Program-made: the position numbers and the translations under genes | Notes under the pieces: generated by a model | Databases searched by the model: none | Told to the model about the DNA's origin: nothing | What the model saw: only the letters and a program-made list of their open reading frames with translations | In this document: piece after piece, positions 23,877-31,964 of the stretch | Layout of the letters: the number at the start of each line of letters is the position of its first letter | How positions within the stretch are numbered: the stretch's first letter is position 1 | NCBI GenBank assembly: GCA_963833885.1 | Contig: CAWHZU010000031.1 | Span: forward strand, 456,639-520,638 | From: JASHPR01 sp963833885 | Lineage (GTDB): Bacteria > Actinomycetota > Actinomycetes > Streptosporangiales > Streptosporangiaceae | DNA: 64,000 bases | Reading direction: 5' to 3'

Positions 23877-26827
23877 CTACAGAGGTACGCCGGACATCCC
23901 CACCAGGCCGGCGGCCTTGGCGGCGAAGTTCATGAGGCTGAAGCTGCTGCTGGTCGCCGGCGTGAGGCTCCCGTCGGCAGCCTTCACCGTGTAGCTTCCT
24001 GCCTTGCCAGTGATCTTGCACCCGGCGAACGACGCCACTCCCTTCGCCGCGGTAACCGGGTTGGCACTGCAGCTCAGCGACGCCCCGCTGCCCGGCTGCG
24101 ACGCGATCCCCAGCGTCACCGCGCTGGCGTTCGTCGTCACCACGTTGCCGCCGGAGTCCTCGACCGACACCTTGGGCTGGATAGACCACGCCAGACCGCT
24201 GTAACCGCCGCCGGGCTCGGTGGTGAAGACGAGCTGCGCAGCCGCGCCCACCGTGACCGAGAACGACGCGCTGGTCGCGGACGTGAGGCTGCCGTCGGTG
24301 GCCTTCAGCGTGTAGCTGCCGGCCTTGCCAGTGATCTTGCACCCGGCGAACGACGCTACCCCGGCGGACGCGGTCACCGGGTTGGCGGTGCAGCTGAGGG
24401 TGGCCCCGCTGCCCGGCTGCGACGCGATCGCCAGCGTCACCGCGCTGGTATTCGTCGTCAGCACGTTCCCGCTGGCGTCCTCGACCGACACTTTGGGCTG
24501 AGTGGACCAGGCCGCGCCACTGGCCCCGCCACCCGGCTGGGTGGTGAAGGCAAGCTGCGCAGCCGCGCCTGCGGTCGACCGAGAAGGTGCTGCTGGTCGC
24601 TGAGCTGAGGCTGCCGTCGGTGGCCTTCAGCGTGTAGCTTCCGGCCTTGCCAGTGATCTTGCACCCGGCGAACGACGCCACCCCGGCGGACGCGGTCACC
24701 GGGTTGGCGGTGCAGCTGAGGGTGGCCCCGCTGCCCGGCTGCGACGCGATCGCCAGCGTCACCGCGCTGGTATTCGTCGTCAGCACGTTCCCGCTGGCGT
24801 CCTCGACCGACACCTTGGGCTGAGTGGACCAGACGGCGCCGTTCGCCCCGCCACCCGGCTGCGCGGTAAACGCCAGCTGCGCAGCCGCGCCTGCGGTCAC
24901 CGAGAACGACGCGCTGGTCGCCGACGTGAGGCTGCCGTCGGTGGCCTTCAGCGTGTAGCTGCCGGCCTTGCCAGTGATCTTGCATCCAGCGAAGGACGCC
25001 ACCCCGTTCACGGCCGTAACCGGGTTAGCCGTGCAGCTGAGCGACGCCCCGCTGCCCGGCTGCGACGCGATCGCCAGCGTCACCGCGCTGGTATTCGTCG
25101 CCACCACGTTGCCGCTGGCATTCTCCACCGACACCGTGGGCTGGGCGGACCAGGCCGCGCCGCTAGCCCCGCCGCCCGGCTCGGTGGTGAAGGCGAGCTG
25201 GGTTGCTGGTGCCGCGCTGACCGTAATGCTCTGCTGCACCTCGGGCGCGGCCGCGTAGCCGTTGCCCGCGGCCTGGTTGGCGTCGATGATGCAGGTCCCG
25301 GCGGCGAGGTAGTTGACCGTCGACCCGTTGGTGCCCGACACCGAGCACACGCCCGCACCGCTGCTGGCATCCACGGAAAACACCACCGGGTTGCCCGACC
25401 CGCCGCCGGTAGCCGTCAGCGTGGCCGACTGGCCCACAACGCCGGGACCCGGGTTGGGGAACGTGATCGTCTGGGTGTCAGCGGTGCTGACCGTGATCGT
25501 CTGCTGCACCTGTGGCGCGGCGGTATAGCCGTTGCCCGCAGCCTGGTTGGCGTCAATCACGCAGGTCCCGGCGGCCAGGTAGTTGACCGTCGACCCGTTG
25601 GTGCCCGACACCGAGCACACGCCCGCGCCGCTGCTGGCATCCACGGAAAACACCACCGGGTTACCGGATGCTCCCCCGGTAGCCGTCAGCATGGCCGACT
25701 GCCCGACAACGCCGGGACCAGGATTGGGGAACGTAATCGTCTGGGTGCCCGACGCGCTGACCGTGATCGTCTGCTGCACCTGTGGTGCGGCCGCGTAGCC
25801 GCTGCCGCCCGCCTGGTTGGCGTCGATCACGCAGGTGCCCGCGGTCAGGTAGTTGACCGTCGACCCGTTGGTGCCCGACACCGAGCACACGCCCGCACCG
25901 CTGCTGGCATCGACCGAGAACACCACCGGGTTGCCCGACCCGCCGCCGGTAGCCGTCAGCGTGGCCGACTGGCCCGACAACGCCAGGACCCGGACTGGGG
26001 AACGTGATCGTCTGAGCGGCCGGTGCCGTGGTGCCGGCCACGTCCTGGACCTCGGCCGACCAGAAGGCCGGCAGGGTGCTGTAGTTCGGCGGCTCCGCCT
26101 CGTCATCGACGTAGATGTTGCCGATGCCGTCCTGCGCGGCGTCGCTGACATCGGTGCCCACGCCCGCCGAGGTGCCCGCGCTGATCGTGGCCGAGAACTC
26201 CGACGCCGGATAAGAAGACATCCAGCTAGGGAACGTCGCAGCGTCGAATTGCGCCTCGGTGCCCTCGAACTGCTGGAGGATCTCGTCCGGTCCGAACATG
26301 TAACTCTGCGGGGCAACGGTTCCCGGGTTGAACATGACGATCTTCGCGCCGTTGGCAATGGCGAAGTTGTACAGCGTCTGGTAGTAGCTGGCCTCGCTGG
26401 CGGAGGTAGATGTTCCGTCGAACATCGGGCTGCTGACGCCATACCAAGTGATTGCGTTCTGCAATTCGCTCTCGACGGTGGCGAGTGGGGTGGCGCCATA
26501 GTCCGTCCATATGTAGTAGAGCGGCGTAATGCCCGCCTGCTGCAGGGCCTGGATGGTCGGCGGCCAGACCGTATTCTCCGCATCGGCAGGCTGGCCATTG
26601 CACCCGGAGCCCGATCCGTCGGGCGCGCAGATGTCCACGATGGACGCGCTGACCGTGGGCGCGGCCGATTCCACCTGCTGCCAGCTTGGCAGCGTCGGGT
26701 AGGCGTAAAGCGTCGTGACGATGGACTCGGCGCCCGACGCTAACGAATTTGGTGCAAACCCGAGGCTTAGGCCGAAGATCAAAACGGGAGCTGCGATAAG
26801 CGCGATCGCCCGAATTAAGACACGCAT
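23877..26827 (-). CDS. Secreted spherulin-4-like (GH135-type) protein with Ig-like repeats, two frameshifts
   Basis: About 980 residues over three frames. From ATG 26827: signal peptide (to about 33), then a spherulation-specific family 4 domain (about 35-265): VTTLYAYPTLPSWQQVE, PLYYIWTDYGATPLATVESE, AIANGAKIVMFNPGTVAP, IYVDDEAEPPNYSTLP. Eukaryotic Sph3 of this family is a GH135 galactosaminogalactan hydrolase, so a glycan hydrolase is plausible. Then three 90-residue Ig-like repeats (TITFPNPGPGVVGQSATLTA...) and four 107-residue repeats (QLAFTTEPGGG..., GCKITGKAGSYTLKATDGSL). Single-base insertions against sister repeats at about 25970 and 24576 break the frame; the second makes one repeat spacing 322 instead of 321. 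As written, translation stops soon after the catalytic domain. Confidence 0.8.
23931..25208 (-). repeat. Four tandem 321-bp coding repeats
   Basis: The landmark GCCTTGCCAGTGATCTTGCA begins at 24001, 24322, 24644 and 24965: spacings 321, 322 and 321. The 322 interval contains the inserted base. Units encode a 107-residue Ig-like domain. Neighbouring copies are near identical, suggesting recent duplication or gene conversion. Confidence 0.85.
25209..26018 (-). repeat. Three tandem 270-bp coding repeats
   Basis: Identical landmarks recur at 25313, 25583 and 25853, exactly 270 bp apart (90 residues). Each unit has GAGVCSVSGTNGSTVNYL and GTCVIDANQA. The copy nearest the catalytic domain has one extra G in GACTGGCCCGACAACG compared with its sister's GACTGCCCGACAACG. 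Confidence 0.85.
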
Positions 26828-27119
26828 GACCCCTTTGCCCCCCCACCCGTCGAAAGCCTGATCTCCGAGATTACGCCGGTTGCCCCGAACTGACCAGGCC
26901 GAATTAGATGGTGCTGGTTTGTAGGGATAAAGGCCTTTAATGAGATAAATACGCTTACAAAACCGCATCCATTTAACGCTCAACAATAAACGCTGGACAA
27001 TTATCGCCTTAATTCAACAATGCATGAACGGTACCCTGTCCCGGGCCCGGCGCCGGACCCGGGACCGCAGGAGGACGGGTGGTGTTCGCAACGGCCGGGC
27101 CGGCCGGAATCATGGGGCC
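26828..27119. other. AT-rich divergent intergenic region
   Basis: 292 bp between the spherulin-like gene and nitronate monooxygenase. The stretch 26890-27020 is unusually AT-rich for this genome and probably holds promoters in both directions, but no hexamer pair is convincing. An AGGAGG at about 27069 precedes no in-frame start that improves the next gene. Confidence 0.4.
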
Positions 27120-28142
27120 ATGACCGTGCACGAGCTGAGAGACGTGTTCCGGCTGCCGGTGGTCGTCGCGCCGATGGCCGGCGGCCCGTCGAATCCGGCG
27201 CTGGTTGCCACCGCGGCCGAGGCCGGCGCGATCGGCTTCCTCGCCGGGGGCTATAAGACGGCGAGCGTCGTTGTGGCCGAGATCGCTGAGGTCCGGGCGG
27301 CGACGGCGGGGCCGTTCGGGGTCAATCTCTTCGTTCCAGGGGACCCCTCTTCGGAGCCGGAACGGGTCGCCGCCTACCTGGTATCGCTGGCCGAAGACGC
27401 CGTGGCCACCGGCGGCACCGTTGGGGAGCCGGTGTGGGACGACGACGGCTGGGCGGACAAGCTCGCGGCTGTGCTGGCCGCCGCGCCGCCGGTGGTCAGC
27501 TTCACCTTCGGCTGCCCCGCGGCCGAGGTCGTGGCCGAGTTCCGCGCAGCAGGCACCGTCGTTGCGGTGACGGTAACCAGTCCGGCCGAAGCCGAGGCCG
27601 CCACCGCGGCCGGCGCGGACCTGCTCTGCGTGCAGGGCATCGAGGCAGGCGCGCACCGGGGAACGTTCAGCAACAGCGACGCCCCCGGCCACGACTACGG
27701 GCTGCTGTCGCTGATCGGCGACGTCGCCCGGGTCACCGGCCTGCCGCAGATCGCGGCGGGCGGGATCGTCTCCCCCAGCCAGGTCCGGGCCGTCCTGGCG
27801 GCCGGAGCGGTCGCCGCCCAGTGCGGCACCGCGTTCCTGCGCTGCCCAGAAAGCGGCGCGCACCCGGCGCACAAGGCCGCGCTCGCCAGCCCCCGCTACC
27901 GCGTAACCGCCGTCACTCGCGCGTTCAGTGGCCGGCCCGCGCGGGGCTTGCTGAACGGGTTCATGCTCGACCACGCCGACGCCCCGGCCGCCTATCCGGA
28001 GATCAACAACGCAACCCGCGGCCTGCGCGCGGCGGCGGCCAAGGCCGGGGACACCGAGCGCATGAGCCTGTGGGCCGGCCAGGGCTTCCGTTCCGCGACC
28101 GACCGCCCGGCCGCCGAAGTCATCGAGCTGCTGGCCCGGTAG
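27120..28142 (+). CDS. Nitronate monooxygenase (2-nitropropane dioxygenase family)
   Basis: 340 residues, FMN-dependent TIM barrel. VVVAPMAGGPSNPALVATAAEAGAIGFLAGGY is the N-terminal signature; VSFTFGCPAAEVV, LLCVQGIEAGAHRGTF (with the catalytic His), LPQIAAGGIVSPSQVRAVLAAGA and CGTAFLRCPESG are the flavin and active-site strands. It oxidises alkyl nitronates, protecting against propionate-3-nitronate-like toxins. ATG 27120 is preferred because homology begins there; the ribosome site is poor. The last 43 bp with the stop are duplicated in tandem. Confidence 0.9.
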   Translation: MTVHELRDVFRLPVVVAPMAGGPSNPALVATAAEAGAIGFLAGGYKTASVVVAEIAEVRAATAGPFGVNLFVPGDPSSEPERVAAYLVSLAEDAVATGGTVGEPVWDDDGWADKLAAVLAAAPPVVSFTFGCPAAEVVAEFRAAGTVVAVTVTSPAEAEAATAAGADLLCVQGIEAGAHRGTFSNSDAPGHDYGLLSLIGDVARVTGLPQIAAGGIVSPSQVRAVLAAGAVAAQCGTAFLRCPESGAHPAHKAALASPRYRVTAVTRAFSGRPARGLLNGFMLDHADAPAAYPEINNATRGLRAAAAKAGDTERMSLWAGQGFRSATDRPAAEVIELLAR

Positions 28143-28200
28143 CCACGCTCCCGGCGCCCGAAGTCATCGAGCTGCTGGCCCAGTAGCCACGCTCCCGGCG
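28114..28200. repeat. 44-bp tandem duplication of the monooxygenase 3' end
   Basis: The 43-bp block from CCGAAGTCATCGAGCTGCTG through the stop to CACGCTCCCGGCG occurs at 28114-28156 and 28158-28200 with one difference (CGG/CAG before TAG). Both copies keep the stop codon. Confidence 0.85.
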
Positions 28201-28224
28201 AAAGACTTTCGGCGATTACTTTAC

Positions 28225-28238
28225 GAGCGTATACGCTC
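28225..28238. promoter_or_regulatory. Candidate PadR operator
   Basis: GAGCGTATACGCTC is a perfect 14-bp palindrome six bases before the PadR ATG; a partial copy (AGCGTATGCT) overlaps that start. PadR proteins commonly autoregulate from such sites. Confidence 0.6.
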
Positions 28239-28243
28239 AGCGT

Positions 28244-28780
28244 ATGCTCTCGGGTATGAGTGTTCCCCTGACGCTGCTCGGCCTGCTGGAGCGGGAGCCG
28301 AGTCATGGCTACGAACTCAAGCGCGACTACGACGCGTTCTTCGGCCGCGGCAAGCCGGTGTCCTTCGGCCAGGTCTACGGGACGCTGTCCCGGCTGGCCC
28401 GAGACGGCAAGGCGATCGCGGGACCCGCCGAGCACGGCGAGGGACCCGAACGGCGGCGTTATGTGATCACCGACCAGGGCGCGTCCGACGTCGAGAGCTG
28501 GCTGGCCGAGCCCGCCGAGCCGGAACTGCACCTGCAGTCCGTGCTGTTCGCCAAGGTGGTGCTCGCTCTCATGCTGGACCGCCCGGCCGCCCGGTACCTC
28601 GACATGCAGCGGGCCGCGCACCTGAAGCGGATGCGCGAGCTCACCGAGCAGATCCAGAATGGCGGCGTCCTCGACACCGTGCTCGCCGACTACGGCCTCT
28701 ACCACATGGAGGCCGACCTGCGCTGGATCGACCACACCGCGGCCAGGCTGGACATGATCGCGAAGGCGGTGCACAGATGA
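28244..28780 (+). CDS. PadR-family transcriptional regulator
   Basis: 178 residues from ATG 28244, or 174 from ATG 28256, where family homology (SVPLTLLGLLEREPSHGYEL) begins. The winged helix includes KPVSFGQVYGTLSRLARDGK and the wing RRRYVITDQGASDVESWL. The C-terminal half is the Vir-type coiled region. It precedes an ABC ATPase and an FtsX-like permease in an operon with 4-nt overlaps, the common layout in which PadR senses a drug or peptide and controls the exporter. The palindrome at 28225-28238 overlaps its control region. Confidence 0.9.
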   Translation: MLSGMSVPLTLLGLLEREPSHGYELKRDYDAFFGRGKPVSFGQVYGTLSRLARDGKAIAGPAEHGEGPERRRYVITDQGASDVESWLAEPAEPELHLQSVLFAKVVLALMLDRPAARYLDMQRAAHLKRMRELTEQIQNGGVLDTVLADYGLYHMEADLRWIDHTAARLDMIAKAVHR

Positions 28781-29469
28781 CAGGGAAGCCAGCCCCGATC
28801 ATCGAGGCGCGCGGCGTCGAGAAATCGTTCGGCCACACGCCGGCGCTGCGCGGCGCCACGATCGCCGTGGCGCGGGGTGAGATCCTCGCGGTCATGGGCC
28901 CGAGCGGGTCCGGCAAGTCGACGCTGCTGCACTGCCTGGCCGGGATCCTGACCCCGGACGAGGGCGAGGTCTGGTTCGACGGCAGCCGGCTGGACACCAT
29001 GCCCGAGGGCAAGCGCAGCGACCTGCGCCGGGACCGGTTCGGGTTCGTGTTCCAGTTCGGCCAGCTGGTCCCCGAGCTGACCGCTGAGGAGAACGTCGCC
29101 CTGCCGCTGCTGCTCAGCGGTGTGCGCCGCGGCCCGGCGCTGGCGGAGGCGCGGCCCTGGTTCGGCCGGCTCGGCCTCGACGGCCTCGAGGGCCGCCGGT
29201 CCGGTGAGCTGTCCGGCGGCCAGGCGCAGCGCGTCGCGCTGGCCCGCGGCCTGGTCGCGCGGCCGGAGGTGCTGTTCGCCGACGAGCCGACCGGGTCGCT
29301 GGACTCGATGTCTGGCGAGCTGGTGATGCGGCTGCTCACCGCCGCCGTCCGCGAGCAGGGCACCACGGTCATCCTGGTCACCCACGAGGCCAGGGTCGCC
29401 GCCTACGCCGGCCGGGAGGTCGTGGTCCGTGACGGCACGGTCGGCTCGCTCACCGAGGTCGCAAAGTGA
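28777..29469 (+). CDS. ABC transporter ATPase (LolD/MacB-like)
   Basis: 230 residues. Walker A is VMGPSGSGKSTLLHCLAG, the Q-loop VFQFGQLVPELTAEENVALP, signature LSGGQAQRVALARGLV, Walker B VLFADEPTGSLD and H-switch LVTHEARVA. It belongs to the MacB/LolD group that works with FtsX-type permeases in mechanotransmission or efflux. The start overlaps the PadR stop (ATGA) and its stop overlaps the permease start (GTGA), so the three genes are tightly coupled. Confidence 0.93.
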   Translation: MTGKPAPIIEARGVEKSFGHTPALRGATIAVARGEILAVMGPSGSGKSTLLHCLAGILTPDEGEVWFDGSRLDTMPEGKRSDLRRDRFGFVFQFGQLVPELTAEENVALPLLLSGVRRGPALAEARPWFGRLGLDGLEGRRSGELSGGQAQRVALARGLVARPEVLFADEPTGSLDSMSGELVMRLLTAAVREQGTTVILVTHEARVAAYAGREVVVRDGTVGSLTEVAK

Positions 29470-31823
29470 TCGGCCTCGGCCTGCGCCTGGCGGTCAGCGG
29501 CGGCCGTGAGGCCGTGGTCCGCCTGGTGATCGTGGCCGTCGCCGTCGGGCTGGGCGTCGGCCTGCTGCTGACCGCGCTATCCGCGACCAGCGCGGTCAAG
29601 GTGCAGAACGCTCGTCACGCGTGGCTGTGGACCGGAACTGCGTCCGTGCCTGCCGGGCATGGGCCAGCGGGGACGGACCCGCTGTGGTGGAGCATCAGCG
29701 GCGACGAGTTCGGCGGCCAGCAGATCGTCCGCGTCGAGGCGGCGGCCACCGGCCCCACCTCACCGGTGCCCCCGGGCATTCCACGTGACCCCGCCCCCGG
29801 CCAGTACTACGCCTCCCCTGCGCTGGCCAGCCTGCTGCGTAGCACCCCGGCGGACGAGCTCGCCGACCGCTATCCCGGCCGGCTGGCCGGCTCGATCGGC
29901 GACGCCGCGCTGCCGTCCCCGGACTCGCTGTACATCATCATCGGGCGCACCGCCGCGCAGATGGCCCGCACCCCCGGCACCATCGAGGTGACCGGGTTCG
30001 CCACCGCGCTGCCGGGCTTCGGGAGCGCGCGAAACCCCAAGGGGCTGAACATCACCCCGCCCCAGCAGGGAGTCGGGGCCGGCGGCGTCGACCTCATCCT
30101 GTCGGTGGTGGCGCTGGCCCTGCTGACCCCGCTGCTGATCTTCATCGCCACTGCAACCCGGCTGTCGGCGGCCCGCCGCGAGCAGCGGTTCGCCGCGATG
30201 CGCCTGGTCGGCGCCCGGCCGCGGCAGATCTCGTTGATCGCAACCGTGGAGTCCACGGTGGCCGCGGTGGCGGGCGTGGCCGTCGGCTTCGGCCTGTTCT
30301 TCGTGCTGCGGATCCCGCTCGCGGCCGTCCCGTTCACTGGTGAGCCGTTCTTTCCCGCCGACATGTCGCTCAGCCTTACGGACATCCTGGTGGTCGCGCT
30401 CGGCGTGCCCGTGGCGGCCGCCCTGGTGGCCCGGCTGGCGCTGCGGCGGGTACAGATTTCCCCGCTGGGCGTCGCCCGCCGGGTGACCCCGGAGCCGCCG
30501 CGGGCCTGGCGGGTTATCCCGCTGCTGGCCGGCCTGGCCTGGCTCGGCTTCTTCGTCGTGCACGGCCGGCCGACCAGCGTTTCCGGGCAGATCGGGGCAC
30601 TGGTACCCGGCTGCCTGCTGATCCTGATCGGCCTGATCATCGCGGGGCCTTGGCTGACGATGACCGGGGCGCGGATCATGGCCCGGCACGCCAGCCGCCC
30701 AGGGCCGTTGATCGCGGCCCGCCGGCTCGCCGACGACCCGCGGGCAGCGTTCCGCGCGGTCAGCGGCCTGGTCCTGGCGCTGTTCATCACCACCGTGGCC
30801 ATCGCCGGCAACGCTACCCAGGACGCCAAGGAGGGCCACCCGGTCGGCTGGGCCGCAGCCTCCAGTGTCCTGGTAGACGACCTGGCCGGCCAGCCGCTGC
30901 CGGTCCTCGGCCAGCCCTCGAATCAGCCGCTTACTGCGCCGGCATCGGCGCGGACGCTGGCCCCGCTGCTGGCCCGGCTTGGCAGGATCCGCGGCGTTGA
31001 GGCCGTGATCGCGGTTCGCTCGGACGGCGCGTCGACCCTGCCCAGGGCGCTGCTCGGCGGCAGCATTGCCGGGTTCCCCTCGGCGTATCAGGAGACCGGC
31101 CCCGTTCCCGCCGGCGTGGTGCCCTGCTCGGAACTGGCCCGCGTTCCCGGCCTCGGCCGCTGCCCCGCCGGCGCGGCGGCCGTGTGGTTCCCCAAGTTCC
31201 TGGACACTGCCCCGCCCGCCAAGAGCCTCGCCAAGATCACCTGGCCGGCCGCGGACGTCCCCGCCCTCGAACTGGCCGGCCGGAGCGTGGACAGCATCGA
31301 CATCGTGACGGACGGATCGCGGTCAGCGGTCGAGCAGGCCAGGACCGCGCTGGCGGGCGCGAACGCCTACCCCAGCCTCGGAACGCCGATGACTCTCGGC
31401 GAGGTGACGGCGCAGCTGACCTCGATCGCCAACGCCTACCAGCAGCTCGTGGACGTGGTGATCCTGGCCAGCCTGGCCATCGCCGGCTGCACGCTGGCCG
31501 CGGGAATCGCGGCCGGCCTAGCCGACCGCAAGCGGCCGTTCAGCCTGCTGCGGCTCACCGGCGCCCGGCTCCGCATGCTGCGCAGCGTGGTCGCGCTGGA
31601 GAGCGCCGTCCCGCTGCTGGCCGTCGCCGCGGTCTCGATCGGCGTCGGGTTCATCGGCGCCGCGATGTTCGCTAGCGTGCAGCTGCAGCACTCGCTCGTG
31701 GCCCCTGGCGCCGGGTACTACCTGCTCACCGCCGTCGGGCTCGTGGCCTCCCTCGCGATCATCGCGTCCACCTTCCCGCTGCTGCGGCGCATCACTGGTC
31801 CCGATGCCGCGCGGAACGAGTGA
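29466..31823 (+). CDS. FtsX-like ABC transporter permease
   Basis: 785 residues. There is an N-terminal helix (VRLVIVAVAVGLGVGLLLTAL), an extracytoplasmic domain, then an FtsX block (LILSVVALALLTPLLIFIAT, RREQRFAAMRLVGARPRQIS) and a second FtsX block at the C-end (IASLAIAGCTLAAGIAAGLA, KRPFSLLRLTGARLRMLRSVV). With about ten helices it matches the duplicated FtsX permeases paired with a single ATPase in actinobacteria. It probably expels a peptide, lipid or antibiotic under PadR control. The GTG start overlaps the ATPase stop. Confidence 0.92.
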   Translation: MIGLGLRLAVSGGREAVVRLVIVAVAVGLGVGLLLTALSATSAVKVQNARHAWLWTGTASVPAGHGPAGTDPLWWSISGDEFGGQQIVRVEAAATGPTSPVPPGIPRDPAPGQYYASPALASLLRSTPADELADRYPGRLAGSIGDAALPSPDSLYIIIGRTAAQMARTPGTIEVTGFATALPGFGSARNPKGLNITPPQQGVGAGGVDLILSVVALALLTPLLIFIATATRLSAARREQRFAAMRLVGARPRQISLIATVESTVAAVAGVAVGFGLFFVLRIPLAAVPFTGEPFFPADMSLSLTDILVVALGVPVAAALVARLALRRVQISPLGVARRVTPEPPRAWRVIPLLAGLAWLGFFVVHGRPTSVSGQIGALVPGCLLILIGLIIAGPWLTMTGARIMARHASRPGPLIAARRLADDPRAAFRAVSGLVLALFITTVAIAGNATQDAKEGHPVGWAAASSVLVDDLAGQPLPVLGQPSNQPLTAPASARTLAPLLARLGRIRGVEAVIAVRSDGASTLPRALLGGSIAGFPSAYQETGPVPAGVVPCSELARVPGLGRCPAGAAAVWFPKFLDTAPPAKSLAKITWPAADVPALELAGRSVDSIDIVTDGSRSAVEQARTALAGANAYPSLGTPMTLGEVTAQLTSIANAYQQLVDVVILASLAIAGCTLAAGIAAGLADRKRPFSLLRLTGARLRMLRSVVALESAVPLLAVAAVSIGVGFIGAAMFASVQLQHSLVAPGAGYYLLTAVGLVASLAIIASTFPLLRRITGPDAARNE

Positions 31824-31842
31824 TCCCCGATATGCTCTGATC

Positions 31843-31957
31843 GCACTCTCAGCAGGGCGAGGGAGGTGGGACCCGTGGACACGACGACATCCATGCGCTT
31901 CCCGCTCGCCGTGAGAGTGCCGAGAACCTGACCGGGGAGCGCGCCGCTTCCCGGAGG
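31843..31957 (+). promoter_or_regulatory. Structured leader with attenuator-like hairpins before GNAT gene
   Basis: Two nested stems enclose a small frame: GCACTCTCA (31843-31851) pairs with 31912-31920, and GGCGAG (31856-31861) with 31905-31910. A second hairpin, CCGGGGAGCG (31932-31941) with CGCTTCCCGG (31945-31954, one G-U pair), holds the first two bases of the GGAGG ribosome site of the acetyltransferase gene. The small frame's stop (31929-31931) touches this hairpin, so a ribosome there would open it. I match no known riboswitch family. Confidence 0.5.
31875..31931 (+). CDS. 18-residue leader peptide (uORF)
   Basis: GTG at 31875, with GGGAGG eight bases upstream, opens 18 codons reading (from residue 2) DTTTSMRFPLAVRVPRT before TGA at 31929. 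It lies wholly inside the structured leader and ends one base before the hairpin that masks the next gene's ribosome site. This layout is that of translational attenuation by a regulatory uORF. The peptide has Arg/Pro near its end but no Cys or Trp run. Confidence 0.5.
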   Translation: MDTTTSMRFPLAVRVPRT

Positions 31958-31964
31958 TACCTTC

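Noticed and set aside
24570..25985. Programmed frameshifting in the repeat protein
   Set aside because: The extra bases have no slippery heptamer or consistent stimulator and are absent from sister repeats, so mutation or error is simpler.
23931..26018. Regular repeats as a possible CRISPR array
   Set aside because: Units are 321 and 270 bp, contiguous, in frame and coding; there are no short repeats with unique spacers.
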